Positions 26,120-35,739 of a DNA stretch of 48,597 nucleotides are shown here, piece by piece (position 1 is the stretch's first letter; every line of letters begins with the position of its first letter). The position numbers and the translations under genes were made by a program. This DNA comes from JBLHKS01 sp047620505. GTDB taxonomy: Bacteria; Verrucomicrobiota; Verrucomicrobiia; Verrucomicrobiales; DEV007. The notes under the pieces were generated by a model. It made no database searches. It saw nothing but the letters and a program-made list of their open reading frames with translations, and was not told the origin of the DNA. The stretch spans positions 1 through 48,597 of the forward strand of contig JBLHKS010000031.1 of assembly GCA_047620505.1 (NCBI GenBank), written 5' to 3'.

Positions 26120-28234
26120 ATGAGCGAAAACGCCGAAGTTGAAATTCTCCACGCAATCGAGTGGCCGACCGAAAAGGTGACTCGGCTAAAAACGCGTACG
26201 GCTCAGATCAAAGGTTGGGCGTTGGATCGCAACAATCAGGCGATGCGCGGGATGCGAGCGCGGGTTGGTGATCAGGAATTCAAGGTCCGTCGAAAAAACG
26301 CGCGCTTCGCCGTCGGGCACATTTATCCGGAGTGCGAGCACGCGGATTATTCCGGGTTCAAGGTCGACGTCGAGCTGCCACCCGGGAAGTCCGAGGTGAT
26401 CCTCGAATACAAAATGCAGGACAAGGTCTGGCGTGAGCTTGACCGCGTAAAATTCAAGACGCCACGTGTGATGTGGCCCTGGATCAAGCCTGACGATCAG
26501 AGCTACGAAACTTGGGTTCGGCTCCACGACACATTCGGAGCCGAAGACCGAGCAGCTGCTGAAAAGCACATCGCGACGTTCGAGCGTCAGCCGCTGCTTT
26601 CGGTCGTGATGCCGGTCTACAATCCGCCGGAAAAATATCTGCGAATGTGTCTCGATTCGGTGCTCGGCCAGGTTTACTCGAATTGGGAATTCTGCATTGC
26701 GGACGACAAATCGCCTGACCCGCATGTTCGGAAGGTTCTCGACGAATACGCGGCGAAAGACGAGCGAATCAAAGTCGTTTACCGCGAGGAAAACGGCCAC
26801 ATCTCGGCGGCGACGAATTCCGCGATCGAGAAAGTTGAGGGAGAATTTATCGTTTTGTTAGACCACGATGACGAGCTTCCCGAGCACGCGCTCTACCTCA
26901 TCGCGAACGAGATTCTGGAGCATCCAGAAGTTGACCTGATTTACTCTGACGAAGACAAAATCGGCACCGACGGCAACCGGACCGATCCGTATTTCAAATC
27001 GGATTGGAACTACGATTTGCTGACTTCGCAGAACTGCATTTCTCACATCGGCGCCTACCGAACTTCAGTGATCCGCGAGATCGACGGCTTCCGGATCGGG
27101 ATGGAAGGCAGCCAGGACTGGGACCTCGCGCTCCGAGTGATCGAGAAAACGCAAAACGTCCGGCGGATCCCACACATCCTCTACCACTGGCGGATGATCG
27201 AGGGCAGCACTTCGCAGGGCGGCTCCGAAAAACCCTACGCGCAGGTCGCCGGGCTCAAGGCGGTCGAGGATCATCTTAAGCGGATCGGAAACACGCTCGA
27301 CGGGATCGGAATCACGAAGGAGAACACGCATTTTCTCGAACGCCGCGTGCTGGAGCCCGCGCCCTCAGTCACGCTGATTATTCCGACGCGGAATCGGGTC
27401 GAGCTTCTTCGTCAGTGCGTCGAGAGCATCGCCAGCCTGACCGATTACCCGAATTACAAATTCTTGATCGTCGACAACGAATCGGATGATCTGGAGACGC
27501 TCGAATTCCTCCAGCAGCTGCTGGTTCGCGACGATCTCAACGCCGAAGTTCTGCGCGTCGAAGGGCCGTTCAATTTCTCGAAACTGAACAACCTAGCCGT
27601 CGCGAATTGCGATTCAGATCTGGTCGGCCTGATCAACAACGACATCGAGGCAAACCATGCCGAGTGGCTCAGCGCGATGGTCGCGCAGGCGGTTCGACCG
27701 GACATCGGGGCTGTTGGCGCGAAGCTGCATTTTCGCGAAGGCTTGCTTCAGCACGCTGGGATTTTCCTCGGCTTTCACGACGCCGCCGGCCACTTTTTCC
27801 ACGGTCTACCCTGGAGTTTTTACGGCCACGCCAATCGCGCTAACATGGTTCAAAACCTGAGCGCCGTCACTGCTGCTTGCCTCGTCGTGGAGCGGAAAAA
27901 ATACCTCGAAGTCGGCGGTCTCGACGAAGAAGCCTTCGCCGTCGCTTACAACGATGTCGACTTCTGCCTGAAGCTACGGGAATCCGGCTATCGAACGCTC
28001 TACACGCCGTTCGCCCGGCTGTTTCACCACGAATCCGCAAGTCGCGCCGAGTCGGAAAAAACCAGCGAACGCAAAGAGGCCGCGAAGGAGGAAATTCGCG
28101 CGCTGAACAGAAAATGGGGCGAGCTGATCCGGAACGATCCGGCTTACAATCCGAATCTGACGCTCGAGAGCGAGGAATGCGGTTTAGCGTTTCCGCCGCG
28201 GCGGCCGGAGCCGTGGAAAAAGTTTATTGAGTGA
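26120..28234 (+). CDS. Two-domain GT2 glycosyltransferase
   Basis: 704 residues. An N-terminal beta-rich region (about 1-135) is followed by two GT-A domains. The first (about 157-400) has LSVVMPVYNPPEKYLRMCLD, FCIADDKSPD, VLLDHDDELPEH (the D-x-D near 245) and DLIYSDEDKI. The second (about 417-660) has VTLIIPTRNRVELLRQCVES, FLIVDNESDD, GLINNDIEANH (near 505) and EEAFAVAYNDVDFCLKL. Enzymes with this layout build O-antigen or capsule-like chains. ATG 26120 is preferred to the in-frame TTG at 26081. It begins 43 bp after the DUF4058 gene. Palindrome copies are read as RAAAE and LQQLL. Confidence 0.88.
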   Translation: MSENAEVEILHAIEWPTEKVTRLKTRTAQIKGWALDRNNQAMRGMRARVGDQEFKVRRKNARFAVGHIYPECEHADYSGFKVDVELPPGKSEVILEYKMQDKVWRELDRVKFKTPRVMWPWIKPDDQSYETWVRLHDTFGAEDRAAAEKHIATFERQPLLSVVMPVYNPPEKYLRMCLDSVLGQVYSNWEFCIADDKSPDPHVRKVLDEYAAKDERIKVVYREENGHISAATNSAIEKVEGEFIVLLDHDDELPEHALYLIANEILEHPEVDLIYSDEDKIGTDGNRTDPYFKSDWNYDLLTSQNCISHIGAYRTSVIREIDGFRIGMEGSQDWDLALRVIEKTQNVRRIPHILYHWRMIEGSTSQGGSEKPYAQVAGLKAVEDHLKRIGNTLDGIGITKENTHFLERRVLEPAPSVTLIIPTRNRVELLRQCVESIASLTDYPNYKFLIVDNESDDLETLEFLQQLLVRDDLNAEVLRVEGPFNFSKLNNLAVANCDSDLVGLINNDIEANHAEWLSAMVAQAVRPDIGAVGAKLHFREGLLQHAGIFLGFHDAAGHFFHGLPWSFYGHANRANMVQNLSAVTAACLVVERKKYLEVGGLDEEAFAVAYNDVDFCLKLRESGYRTLYTPFARLFHHESASRAESEKTSERKEAAKEEIRALNRKWGELIRNDPAYNPNLTLESEECGLAFPPRRPEPWKKFIE

Positions 28235-30533
28235 TCGAAGCCTGCGCTCCTGGATCGATTTCGTCTCTCAGCAAGTTGATCAATTCTCGCAGGCTGTCCA
28301 TCCGAGCATAAATGGCATCGAGTCTCCGTGCTCGAGCTTCGAATTCTTCTTCAAATCGCAGGATCTGGGGTAAATCATCAGAATTTGATTTGCGCGCTTG
28401 TGCCAACCTCTCTGCGAATTCCACAGCGTCTTGTGGATGTTTCCAACCTCTATTCAAAAGGGCTTGTCCGTCTAATTCGTGCAATTCCTCGATTGCCCCA
28501 TTGATAGCGGTTTCCCGACTTTGATCGGCTGGCCGAACCTCCCATTTCTCCCCAAAAAAGTCAGCGGCAACCACCTCGCCCGGTCCCTGCGAAGTCATCG
28601 GAGTCCGGACGTCGACCACCGCCCAGTCCGGCAGTTTCGACACCTGGCGCGCGTTGTTGAGATAATCGTATTCGCGGTAGGTGAACGAGCTGTTAAGTAC
28701 GACGTAGCGCTCAGGGTTGAGCGGATTCGGATAAATCATGAGCAGCGCGTGGTGCTTTGAATCGAATTTTTGCTCGCCGATCGTGATCGCCTCGTCATCC
28801 CAGGAAACCGGCAGCTGCTGGAGGATTTTTGCGATCAGCTGATTGCTCGAATGATCGCCCCAGAGAATGAGATTGTGATTCGCGATGTCCTCGTCGGTCA
28901 CGTCGCGATCGTCTTTCACGCGAGCGTGGCCACGCATTTGCTGACGCCAATGCTCGACTGCATGCGTGAACTCGCGATGCACGAACTCGCCGCCGTTGTC
29001 GTAGCGCGGTTTGCCAGTCGGCTTGACGAACAGAAACGAATCCAGAAATGCGTCGTCGATCGGCCCTTGGAGACCGTGTTTTTTGGCCAAACCAGCGGGC
29101 TCGCCGCCCTCGTGCTCGACGAGCTTCCACTCCTCGCCATCCAGATGCAGATGCGCCGTCCACGAACGATCCGAGCCGACAGGCGGGCCTTCGATTTCCT
29201 GCGCGCCGATTGAAATGATCGGCTGGACGAAGGGATCGAGCGGGCAGAGACCGGCGGGCATGTCGAAAGTAAAAGCGGTGACGTTGTCGACTTTCCAAAC
29301 GTCGATCCGGACCGGATTCGCGATGTCCGCATCGAGCCGCGCGCGCTCCCAGTGCTCGCCCATCCGATCGATCGTGACCCAGTGCATTCGGTTGTAGCGC
29401 AACGTCCAAGTCGTGAATCGAACGCGTTCAGGCATCGGGTTGCGCCCGACCTTGGCGATCGAATCCAGCCGGCGTTCGATCTCGATTTTCGAATCCGGAT
29501 GAATTTTGTGAGCCGTGTCAGGGCCGATGATGTGCGTCAGTTTCAACCCTTCCTCGGCCATCGCCAAGGCCATGATGTCGGCAGCCTGCTTCTGCGTATC
29601 ATTCTCTCCGCTGTAAGCCACGGTCGGCAAATTGAAGAAGTTGATCGCGTAGTCCGTGCAGTCGTGCATGTGCCAGAGTTTCCGCTGATACCAGGCCGGA
29701 TTCAGCGTCTCACCCTGGAACGTGCGGAGGAAATCCGGTGTCTCCGAATAGCCCGCGCCCGGGTTAGCAGCTGCCCAGCGATCAGCGTAGTGAGCCGCGA
29801 AATTCCAGGTCGCCGCGCCGCCCATCGAGAAGCCCCTGACAAGGATGCGATTTTCATCAATCCGGTAGTTCGCCTGGGCGTGCTCGAGCGCCTCGAGACA
29901 GTCGATTTCGCCAGCGAATTTGTTGCCGTTCGAGAACCGCGCATACGGATGAAGCACGATCGTGTCCTTCGGCTGGAACTGCCCGGCGTTGCTCAGCCGC
30001 CCTTGAATGAAAGAGACTTCGTTTGTCCGTTCGCCGCGTCCGTGAAACCAGAAATCCAGCCGATGCTCGCGCGCGCCCGTGAATTCGTAGCTCTCCGGAA
30101 TCACAAGCCCGTACGGCTGCGCAGTTCCGTCTAACTTTGATCGAAACCCGCGAACAACGAGCCCGGTCTCCCGCGTCCAAGGCGCTTCGCCGGCTTTCAA
30201 ATGCGCTAGCCGCTCCTTCGCGAACACCAGCAGCTGCTGAGCGGTTTTGAGCTCATTCTCTTTCTGAAATTCCTGAAATCGCAAGCTGTCGTCGACTGCC
30301 TTGATGAAGATTTCGACGTCAGGCAAAAGCTCGTGCTTGAATCCCGTCATCTCCGCCTGCAGTTCGGCGATCCCGGCTTCCAACGCCTGTCGCGTTTCAT
30401 CCGGAACTTCGATCCCAAGCGGCGGAACCCGACGAACGTTTTCCGGGATGTTGTCCGCCGGTCCATCGGCAAGCCCGATGGTGGCCAAGGCAAACGGGAG
30501 CATGAAAAGCGGGATTCGTTTCAAAAAGAGCAT
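28224..30533 (-). CDS. Exported alpha/beta hydrolase (prolyl-oligopeptidase / esterase type)
   Basis: 769 residues with a signal peptide (MLFLKRIPLFMLPFALATIGLA). A helical N-terminal section (about 25-125) is followed by an alpha/beta hydrolase core: RLDFWFHGRGERTNE (oxyanion region), DCLEALEHAQANYRIDENRI, and LVRGFSMGGAATWNFAAHYA, whose GFSMGG is the GxSxG nucleophile elbow (Ser near 236). A long C-terminal region with beta-rich and helical sections (including VVLNSSFTYREYDYLNNARQ) has no clear family. Probably a periplasmic or extracellular esterase or peptidase acting in polysaccharide or polyester degradation; the substrate is unknown. Its stop overlaps the convergent GT2 gene by 11 bp. 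Confidence 0.8.
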   Translation of the reverse strand: MLFLKRIPLFMLPFALATIGLADGPADNIPENVRRVPPLGIEVPDETRQALEAGIAELQAEMTGFKHELLPDVEIFIKAVDDSLRFQEFQKENELKTAQQLLVFAKERLAHLKAGEAPWTRETGLVVRGFRSKLDGTAQPYGLVIPESYEFTGAREHRLDFWFHGRGERTNEVSFIQGRLSNAGQFQPKDTIVLHPYARFSNGNKFAGEIDCLEALEHAQANYRIDENRILVRGFSMGGAATWNFAAHYADRWAAANPGAGYSETPDFLRTFQGETLNPAWYQRKLWHMHDCTDYAINFFNLPTVAYSGENDTQKQAADIMALAMAEEGLKLTHIIGPDTAHKIHPDSKIEIERRLDSIAKVGRNPMPERVRFTTWTLRYNRMHWVTIDRMGEHWERARLDADIANPVRIDVWKVDNVTAFTFDMPAGLCPLDPFVQPIISIGAQEIEGPPVGSDRSWTAHLHLDGEEWKLVEHEGGEPAGLAKKHGLQGPIDDAFLDSFLFVKPTGKPRYDNGGEFVHREFTHAVEHWRQQMRGHARVKDDRDVTDEDIANHNLILWGDHSSNQLIAKILQQLPVSWDDEAITIGEQKFDSKHHALLMIYPNPLNPERYVVLNSSFTYREYDYLNNARQVSKLPDWAVVDVRTPMTSQGPGEVVAADFFGEKWEVRPADQSRETAINGAIEELHELDGQALLNRGWKHPQDAVEFAERLAQARKSNSDDLPQILRFEEEFEARARRLDAIYARMDSLRELINLLRDEIDPGAQASITQ

Positions 30534-30683
30534 TCGCGATCTTCAGCTCGATCACCGGTCTCGGCAAGCCGATCGATTGAGGCGGATCGCCAAGAAAAAT
30601 CCGCGCCGACTTCGTAACCTCCGACTGATTTTGGCGTTCAATGGCTTGCTCGCGGGTTTGCGCGGGCTCACACTTCCGCCCCG

Positions 30684-32375
30684 ATGTCCCTCGTCCCACT
30701 TCTTACCAAACTCGCTGTCGATAGCGGCTGCCAGGATCGTAGCCGCTGCGAGGAAACTCTTACAGCAGCTGCTCAGCGCGGCGCTTCGCTCGTCGAGACT
30801 CTGCTCGAGTCCGATTTGGTGGAAGAAACTTCGTTCGCCAAGGGCCTGGCGACGACGACGGGGCTCGATTTTATGGAGAAGAGCGAGCTCGATTTGAGTC
30901 AGCCGCTCCACAATCGGTTTCCCGCGAAGCTCGCCCTTCGATACCGAATTCTGCCGGCGAGGATCGACGGTAAAGATATTTGCCTTCTGACCTACGATCC
31001 GTTTGACCTCGATGCTCGCCAGGCGGTCGGACAGGAAATCACGAAGAACGTGACTTGGGCGGTGACGACGCGTTATCAGATTCTTGAGTCGCTCCGCCAG
31101 GGCTACGGCGTCGGTGCGGAGGATTTCGACGAGATGGTCGAGGGTCGCGAAGAGGTCGAAGACGACGAGATGCGGCAGGAGGTCAGCGTTCTCGATGAGG
31201 AGGACGAGGAGGCGAGCGTGATGAAGTTCGTTAACCAGATTTTCCGCGAGGCGCTTCGCGAACGGGCCACGGATATTCATGTCGAGCCGCTCGAAAACAA
31301 CTTGCGGATTCGTTACCGGATCGATGGCGCACTTCAAGAGGTAACGATCCCGCCGAACATCCGCGTCTTGCAGGGCTCGCTGATTTCGCGGCTCAAAATC
31401 ATGGCGAATCTCGACATCGCCGAGCGTCGATTGCCGCAGGACGGCCGGATCAACCTGGAGCTGGACGGCGAGCCGATCGACGTTCGAGTCGCGACGATTC
31501 CATCGGTCAATGGGGAAAGTGTTAGTCTGCGTTTGTTGACGCGGCAGCAGTTCGATTTCGGGATGCTCGGTTTCGATGAAAAAACGGAAGGGATCATCCG
31601 AGAGCAGCTCGCGCAGCCGAACGGGATCATCCTCGTGACCGGCCCGACGGGTTCCGGAAAATCGACGACGCTTTACACGTTTCTCAAGCAGCTTAACACG
31701 AAGGATACTCGAATTGTGACGATCGAGGATCCGGTCGAGAACAAACTCGACGGCGTGATTCAGATCGCGGTAAAGCCGGAAATCGACCTGACGTTCGCGC
31801 GCGGCTTGCGCTCGATTCTGCGTGGCGACCCGAACGTGATCATGGTCGGGGAGATGCGAGATCTGGAGACGACGGAGATCGCCGTGCGCGGCGCGTTGAC
31901 CGGTCACCTCGTCTTCAGCACGCTTCACACGAACGACGCGGTTGGCGCGATTTCGCGTTTGTTAGACATGGGCGTTGAGCCGTTTTTGATCGCATCGTCG
32001 GTCCGCTGTTTCCTCGCTCAGCGCCTCGTCCGGACGCTGTGCGAGCATTGCAAGGTACCTGCGGATCTCGATATCGATTACCTTTCGACGATTGGCTTTC
32101 CGCTCGAGGATCGAGACAAAATCCGTAAAGCAGTCGGTTGCCGGTCCTGTCGCGACACCGGCTATCGCGGCCGGATGGCGATCGTCGAGGTCTGCCAGAT
32201 GTCGAGGCAGATGCAGGAACTCGTCACGGCCGGCCGGCCGGTTTCCGAACTTAAATCACAGGCGAAAAAGGACGGGATGATCGAGCTGCGAAATTACGGC
32301 TGGCAGAAAGTCGCCGAAGGACGGACTACGGTTAGTGAGGTCCTGACAAACACCCAGGAAGCGGTTTTGGAGTGA
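30684..32375 (+). CDS. GspE/PilB-family secretion or pilus ATPase
   Basis: 563 residues. The N terminus (about 1-150) is a GspE-N/MshEN-like domain. The catalytic part has ERATDIHVEPLENNLRIRYRID (Asp-box region), ILVTGPTGSGKSTTLYTFLK (Walker A near 319), IVTIEDPVENKLDGVIQIAV, VIMVGEMRDLETTEIAV (Walker B, with Met where GEIRD is usual) and GHLVFSTLHTNDAVGAI (His box). CEHC and CRSC (Cys near 453, 456, 486, 489) form the zinc-binding tetracysteine site. It powers type II secretion or type IV pilus extension at the inner membrane. No other gsp or pil gene is beside it, so it works with machinery encoded elsewhere. Confidence 0.92.
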   Translation: MSLVPLLTKLAVDSGCQDRSRCEETLTAAAQRGASLVETLLESDLVEETSFAKGLATTTGLDFMEKSELDLSQPLHNRFPAKLALRYRILPARIDGKDICLLTYDPFDLDARQAVGQEITKNVTWAVTTRYQILESLRQGYGVGAEDFDEMVEGREEVEDDEMRQEVSVLDEEDEEASVMKFVNQIFREALRERATDIHVEPLENNLRIRYRIDGALQEVTIPPNIRVLQGSLISRLKIMANLDIAERRLPQDGRINLELDGEPIDVRVATIPSVNGESVSLRLLTRQQFDFGMLGFDEKTEGIIREQLAQPNGIILVTGPTGSGKSTTLYTFLKQLNTKDTRIVTIEDPVENKLDGVIQIAVKPEIDLTFARGLRSILRGDPNVIMVGEMRDLETTEIAVRGALTGHLVFSTLHTNDAVGAISRLLDMGVEPFLIASSVRCFLAQRLVRTLCEHCKVPADLDIDYLSTIGFPLEDRDKIRKAVGCRSCRDTGYRGRMAIVEVCQMSRQMQELVTAGRPVSELKSQAKKDGMIELRNYGWQKVAEGRTTVSEVLTNTQEAVLE

Positions 32376-32450
32376 CTTTGACAACTCGGCGGTAGGCGGA
32401 AATCTGACGATCATTTTACACCCACCTGACAACTTCTGCGGCGATCGCGC

Positions 32451-32456
32451 TAGAAT
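32451..32456 (+). promoter_or_regulatory. Candidate -10 element
   Basis: TAGAAT lies 6 bp before the ATG at 32463, the same spacing as TATGAT at 13013. The upstream match is weak (CTGACA at 32426 with a long 19-bp spacer). If used, the mRNA would be leaderless. Confidence 0.35.
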
Positions 32457-32462
32457 CGGGGC

Positions 32463-33684
32463 ATGATGAAAACCTCGATTGTCTCTCTGATACTCGCGCT
32501 CATCTCGCCTCTCACCTCGTTCGCTGCCGACGACAACAAACTCGTCGTCCACGAATGGGGAACGTTCACTTCGGTCTTCGGCTCCGACGGAAAAGTCCTG
32601 CCAGGGCTCGAAATTGACGAAGAACGACTCCCTCAATTCGTCTACGCCCACGACATGGAGCGCGGCTTTCCGCAGTTCCAGGTCGAAGGCGCGAAAAAGC
32701 CGGAACCTGGACGGGTTTTCATGAAGGGGATGTGGCGACCACTCCACAACGTCACCGTTAAAATGGAAACGCCCGTTCTCTATTTTTACACCGACGAAGC
32801 GGTCGACGCTGAGGTGAAGATCGGATTTGAAGGCGGCTCTATCAGCCAGTGGTATCCTGGCCGCAGCGGCGGCGAAATTCCGCCTCCAATCATCATGAAT
32901 AAGGACCGCACTTTCAAAAGCGGCCCGATCGATTTTGCCAAATCCTACCAGGGATCGATCAAGTGGAACGTCCGGGTCGAGCCGCGCGGAGAGCACACCG
33001 ATTTCGAAGTGATGAAGCCGGGTGAGACCGCGAATTGGCTTCACCCACGCGCTCCGAAATCGGATCTGCTGCGCACGGCATCCGGCGAAACCGAATCCTA
33101 CCTTTTTTACCGTGGCCTCGGAAACTTCGATCAGCCGATCGCGTTCAGCGTTGAGAACCAGCAGCTGCTGGCGCGCTCGACGACGGAAATTCCCTACCTC
33201 CTCGTGCTCGACTGGAATAACGAAGGCGCGCGGATCGCCTACTCGGGTAAGCCGGATTTGACGGAGTCGATCGCGCTTGGCGCGGATGGCGGCCCCCGTA
33301 AGCCGATGCCGGAACTGCAGCAGCGAAATCTATGGCGATCTCCACACCGCTCTCGTCGACGCCGGCCTCTACTCAGATGAAGCCAGCGCGATGTTGCGGA
33401 CCTGGTGGCACAGCTACTTCGGTCAGAGCGGCCTGCGTGCTTTCTGGGTCGTGCCGCGCGATTTCACCGAGTCGATTCTACCCATCGATCTGAAGCCCGC
33501 CCCCGCCGAACTCAAGCGCGTTCTTCTCGGTCGGAGCGAAATTCTGACTCCGGAATTCGAGGCCGAGCTCCAACAGGCGTTCGCTGGTCCGGAGGACAAA
33601 AATCAATATCGATACGGTCGCTACCACAGAGCCTACCAAGCACGAATCGCACAGCTGAAAGCCGAAGTCGCCAGCGTGCGCTGA
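32463..33684 (+). pseudogene. Exported protein of unknown function, split by a frameshift
   Basis: Two frames make one protein of about 406 residues. The first (from ATG 32463) has a signal peptide (MMKTSIVSLILALISPLTSF), then LVVHEWGTFTSVFGSDG, a motif I associate with uncharacterised exported PVC proteins, and reads to ...KPMPELQQ. The natural continuation SEIYGDLHTALVDAGLYSDE lies in the other frame and runs to the stop at 33684. The break falls in ctgcagcagcgaa near 33317-33327, a repeated gca/cag tract prone to slippage. Either the gene is broken, the assembly has an indel, or the tract is a recoding site. No catalytic motif is recognised. A palindrome copy encodes NQQLL. Confidence 0.65.
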
Positions 33685-33775
33685 CCACCTTGCTCATCCG
33701 AATTGCGGTGGAGGATTCATCCGGAAGCCGCGTCGGGAAAGTTGCGGCCAACCCGGAGTCGCGGCAACCTCTCGG

Positions 33776-34774
33776 ATGACGCCGAAACTCGCCCTCGCGC
33801 CCATGCAGGAGGTGACCCACCTCCCGTTCATGACGGTGCTCCATCGCTACGGCGATCCGGACGTCTATTTCACCGAGTACTTCCGCGTCCACATCCACTC
33901 AAAACCGGAGAAACGTATCCTCCGATCGATCGACGAAAATCCGACGGGCAAGCCGGTCTTCGCCCAGATGATTGGCCAGGACCCAGCGCGCCTCGCCGAT
34001 ACCGCGAAGAGGCTTCAGGATCATGCGATCAGCGGGATCGATCTCAACCTCGGCTGCCCTGCGCCGATCGTCTGCACGAAGCAAGCCGGCGGTGGGCTCC
34101 TCCGCGATCCCGCGAAAATCCACGCGATTCTCGAAGCGCTTTGTGAGGCTTGCGATTGCCCATTCACAGTTAAGACTCGAGTCGGCTTCGATTCCCACGA
34201 AGAGTTCGGCGCGTTGATCGAAATCTTCCGCCAGTACCCGCTCGCCGGCCTCGCGATCCACGGTCGGACCGTTCGTGAAAAATACGCCACCCCGATCCGC
34301 TACGACTGCATCCGGCATGCCGTCGAAACGCTCGACTGCCCCGTCTACGCCAACGGCAACATCATCTCCGTGCGAACCGCCGATTTGACGATCCGCGCCA
34401 CAGCAGCTGCTGGGTTGATGGTCGGTCGCGGCGCGATTCGCAACCCCTGGCTCTTCGCTCAGATCCGGCATTTTCTCGAAACCGGCGAGACGCAGCCGAT
34501 GCCGACTCTGGCCGATCTTCGCGGCTACATCGAGGCCCTCTACCGAGAAACCCGGGATAGAGCATCCGATGAACGCAAACACGTGACGAGAATGAAGCGT
34601 TACCTGAATTTCATCGGACCCGGCATCGGCGAGGGCGATGCGTTTCTCTTTGAGATCAGGCGCGCGGGATCTGAAATCGAGTTTCTCCAGACTTGCGAGC
34701 GCCATCTCGCCAGCGACGAACTCATGCCCGCCGAGCCACCGGTTTCGTCCGTCTTCGCCGGAATTGCCTCCTGA
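33776..34774 (+). CDS. dus: tRNA-dihydrouridine synthase
   Basis: 332 residues, a Dus-family FMN enzyme that reduces uridines in tRNA D-loops. PKLALAPMQEVTHLPFMTVL is the N-terminal FMN-binding strand; VFAQMIGQDPARLADTAKRL, IDLNLGCPAPIVCTKQAGGG, FTVKTRVGF, LAIHGRTVREKY, VYANGNIIS and GLMVGRGAIRNPWLF follow the family order, and a helical C-terminal domain closes it. Which of the Dus subfamilies it belongs to is not decided here. It starts 91 bp after the frameshifted gene. A palindrome copy is read as TAAAG. Confidence 0.92.
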   Translation: MTPKLALAPMQEVTHLPFMTVLHRYGDPDVYFTEYFRVHIHSKPEKRILRSIDENPTGKPVFAQMIGQDPARLADTAKRLQDHAISGIDLNLGCPAPIVCTKQAGGGLLRDPAKIHAILEALCEACDCPFTVKTRVGFDSHEEFGALIEIFRQYPLAGLAIHGRTVREKYATPIRYDCIRHAVETLDCPVYANGNIISVRTADLTIRATAAAGLMVGRGAIRNPWLFAQIRHFLETGETQPMPTLADLRGYIEALYRETRDRASDERKHVTRMKRYLNFIGPGIGEGDAFLFEIRRAGSEIEFLQTCERHLASDELMPAEPPVSSVFAGIAS

Positions 34775-34798
34775 CATCGTCCCTGTCAAAACCGTCCG

Positions 34799-35239
34799 TC
34801 AGTTCGAACTCACCCAGTTGAGGTGCTCTGGCGGATGCTTTCCGACCATCACCAGAGTTCGGCGAAGATTGACGATGTTTTCTCGATTGAGCTTTAGGCG
34901 TCTGATGGTCGCTCGCCCAACTCCAGAGACACCTATTAGAATTGAAAAGGGAATTTCCCAACGGAAATGATCGCGCCAATTGTCTTTGCGTGGATTGAAT
35001 AGAGCAACTGCGGCACCGGTAACTGAGTCAATTCCTGTGACGTGGTTATACTTGGCGTTGTTGCAGCCCTGACAGCTCCACGCAAGATTCGCCTCCTCTG
35101 TCGGCCCGCCTCTGCTTTCCGGGATGATGTGCTCGATCGAAAATGACGAGGGCGAGTGATCCTGAGGACAGAGACAATATTCGCAATAACCGTGCGCTCG
35201 CTGGATTACTAAAGCTCGAAGCTTCTTCGAAACCGTCAT
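34799..35239 (-). CDS. HNH endonuclease
   Basis: 146 residues. GYCEYCLCPQDHSPSSFSIE and HIIPESRGGPTEEANLAWSC then QGCNNAKYNHV give the full HNH/zinc core: C-x2-C, the catalytic SIEHIIP His, the N in EEANLAW, and C-x2-CN..K. It is a cytoplasmic nuclease; its target is unknown. The C-terminal part (VGRATIRRLKLNRENIVNLR) is shared by many of these stand-alone HNH proteins. It begins 2 bp after the stop of the preceding small gene, so the two are a cassette. Confidence 0.9.
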   Translation of the reverse strand: MTVSKKLRALVIQRAHGYCEYCLCPQDHSPSSFSIEHIIPESRGGPTEEANLAWSCQGCNNAKYNHVTGIDSVTGAAVALFNPRKDNWRDHFRWEIPFSILIGVSGVGRATIRRLKLNRENIVNLRRTLVMVGKHPPEHLNWVSSN

Positions 35240-35241
35240 GG

Positions 35242-35640
35242 TTACTCAACTTCGTTCGGGCGGATTCCGAGATCTTCCATCAGATTTTCCAAGGCGACGC
35301 CACGAATTTTCGCCAGCTCGACGAGAGCTTCCAGCCTCCGGACGCCGTAAGCCTCCGATTGATCGGTCAGGTGAATCAATTCGCTGAGCTGGTCTTCGGA
35401 AATGGATTCGTTGCGACGCTCTTCAACCAGCTTGCGGTAGCGAGCCCACCATTCTTCGGAAAAACCGCCGTTGATCGTCTGCAACAATTCAGATTCAACT
35501 TTGGGCAACGAATCGGACTTCGGCTGAACCAGTTGAGTGATGGATTTGAGGCACAGCTCGGCTGGATCGATGCCCTGCACGGTCGCCAACTGGCGCAAGG
35601 CGTCTTCGAGTTCAGCCGGGATTTGAAGGGTCATGGACAT
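35242..35640 (-). CDS. Small helical protein coupled to an HNH nuclease
   Basis: 132 residues. It begins MSMTLQIPAELEDALRQLAT, a short strand followed by a helix that resembles ribbon-helix-helix DNA-binding N termini. Helical segments follow (EEWWARYRKLVEERRNESIS, LSELIHLTDQSEAYGVRRLE, ALVELAKIRGVALENLMEDL). Small proteins of this kind often precede a stand-alone HNH nuclease. A role as repressor, antitoxin or specificity partner is an inference. The stop (35242-35244) and the HNH ATG (35239) are 2 bp apart. Confidence 0.7.
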   Translation of the reverse strand: MSMTLQIPAELEDALRQLATVQGIDPAELCLKSITQLVQPKSDSLPKVESELLQTINGGFSEEWWARYRKLVEERRNESISEDQLSELIHLTDQSEAYGVRRLEALVELAKIRGVALENLMEDLGIRPNEVE

Positions 35641-35739
35641 GATGGAGTTCCGCGTGGACTTGAGCTTACCGGATTTTCATCAACATCTCCAGCCACTTTT
35701 TTTCGTCGACTGGGTAAAGGGCGGCCTCGAACAGATCCG

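Noticed and set aside
30552..31928. 458-residue minus-strand open frame opposite the GspE ATPase
   Set aside because: GspE has complete Walker, Asp-box, His-box and zinc motifs; the antisense frame is a GC-skewed shadow rich in Arg and Leu without family features.
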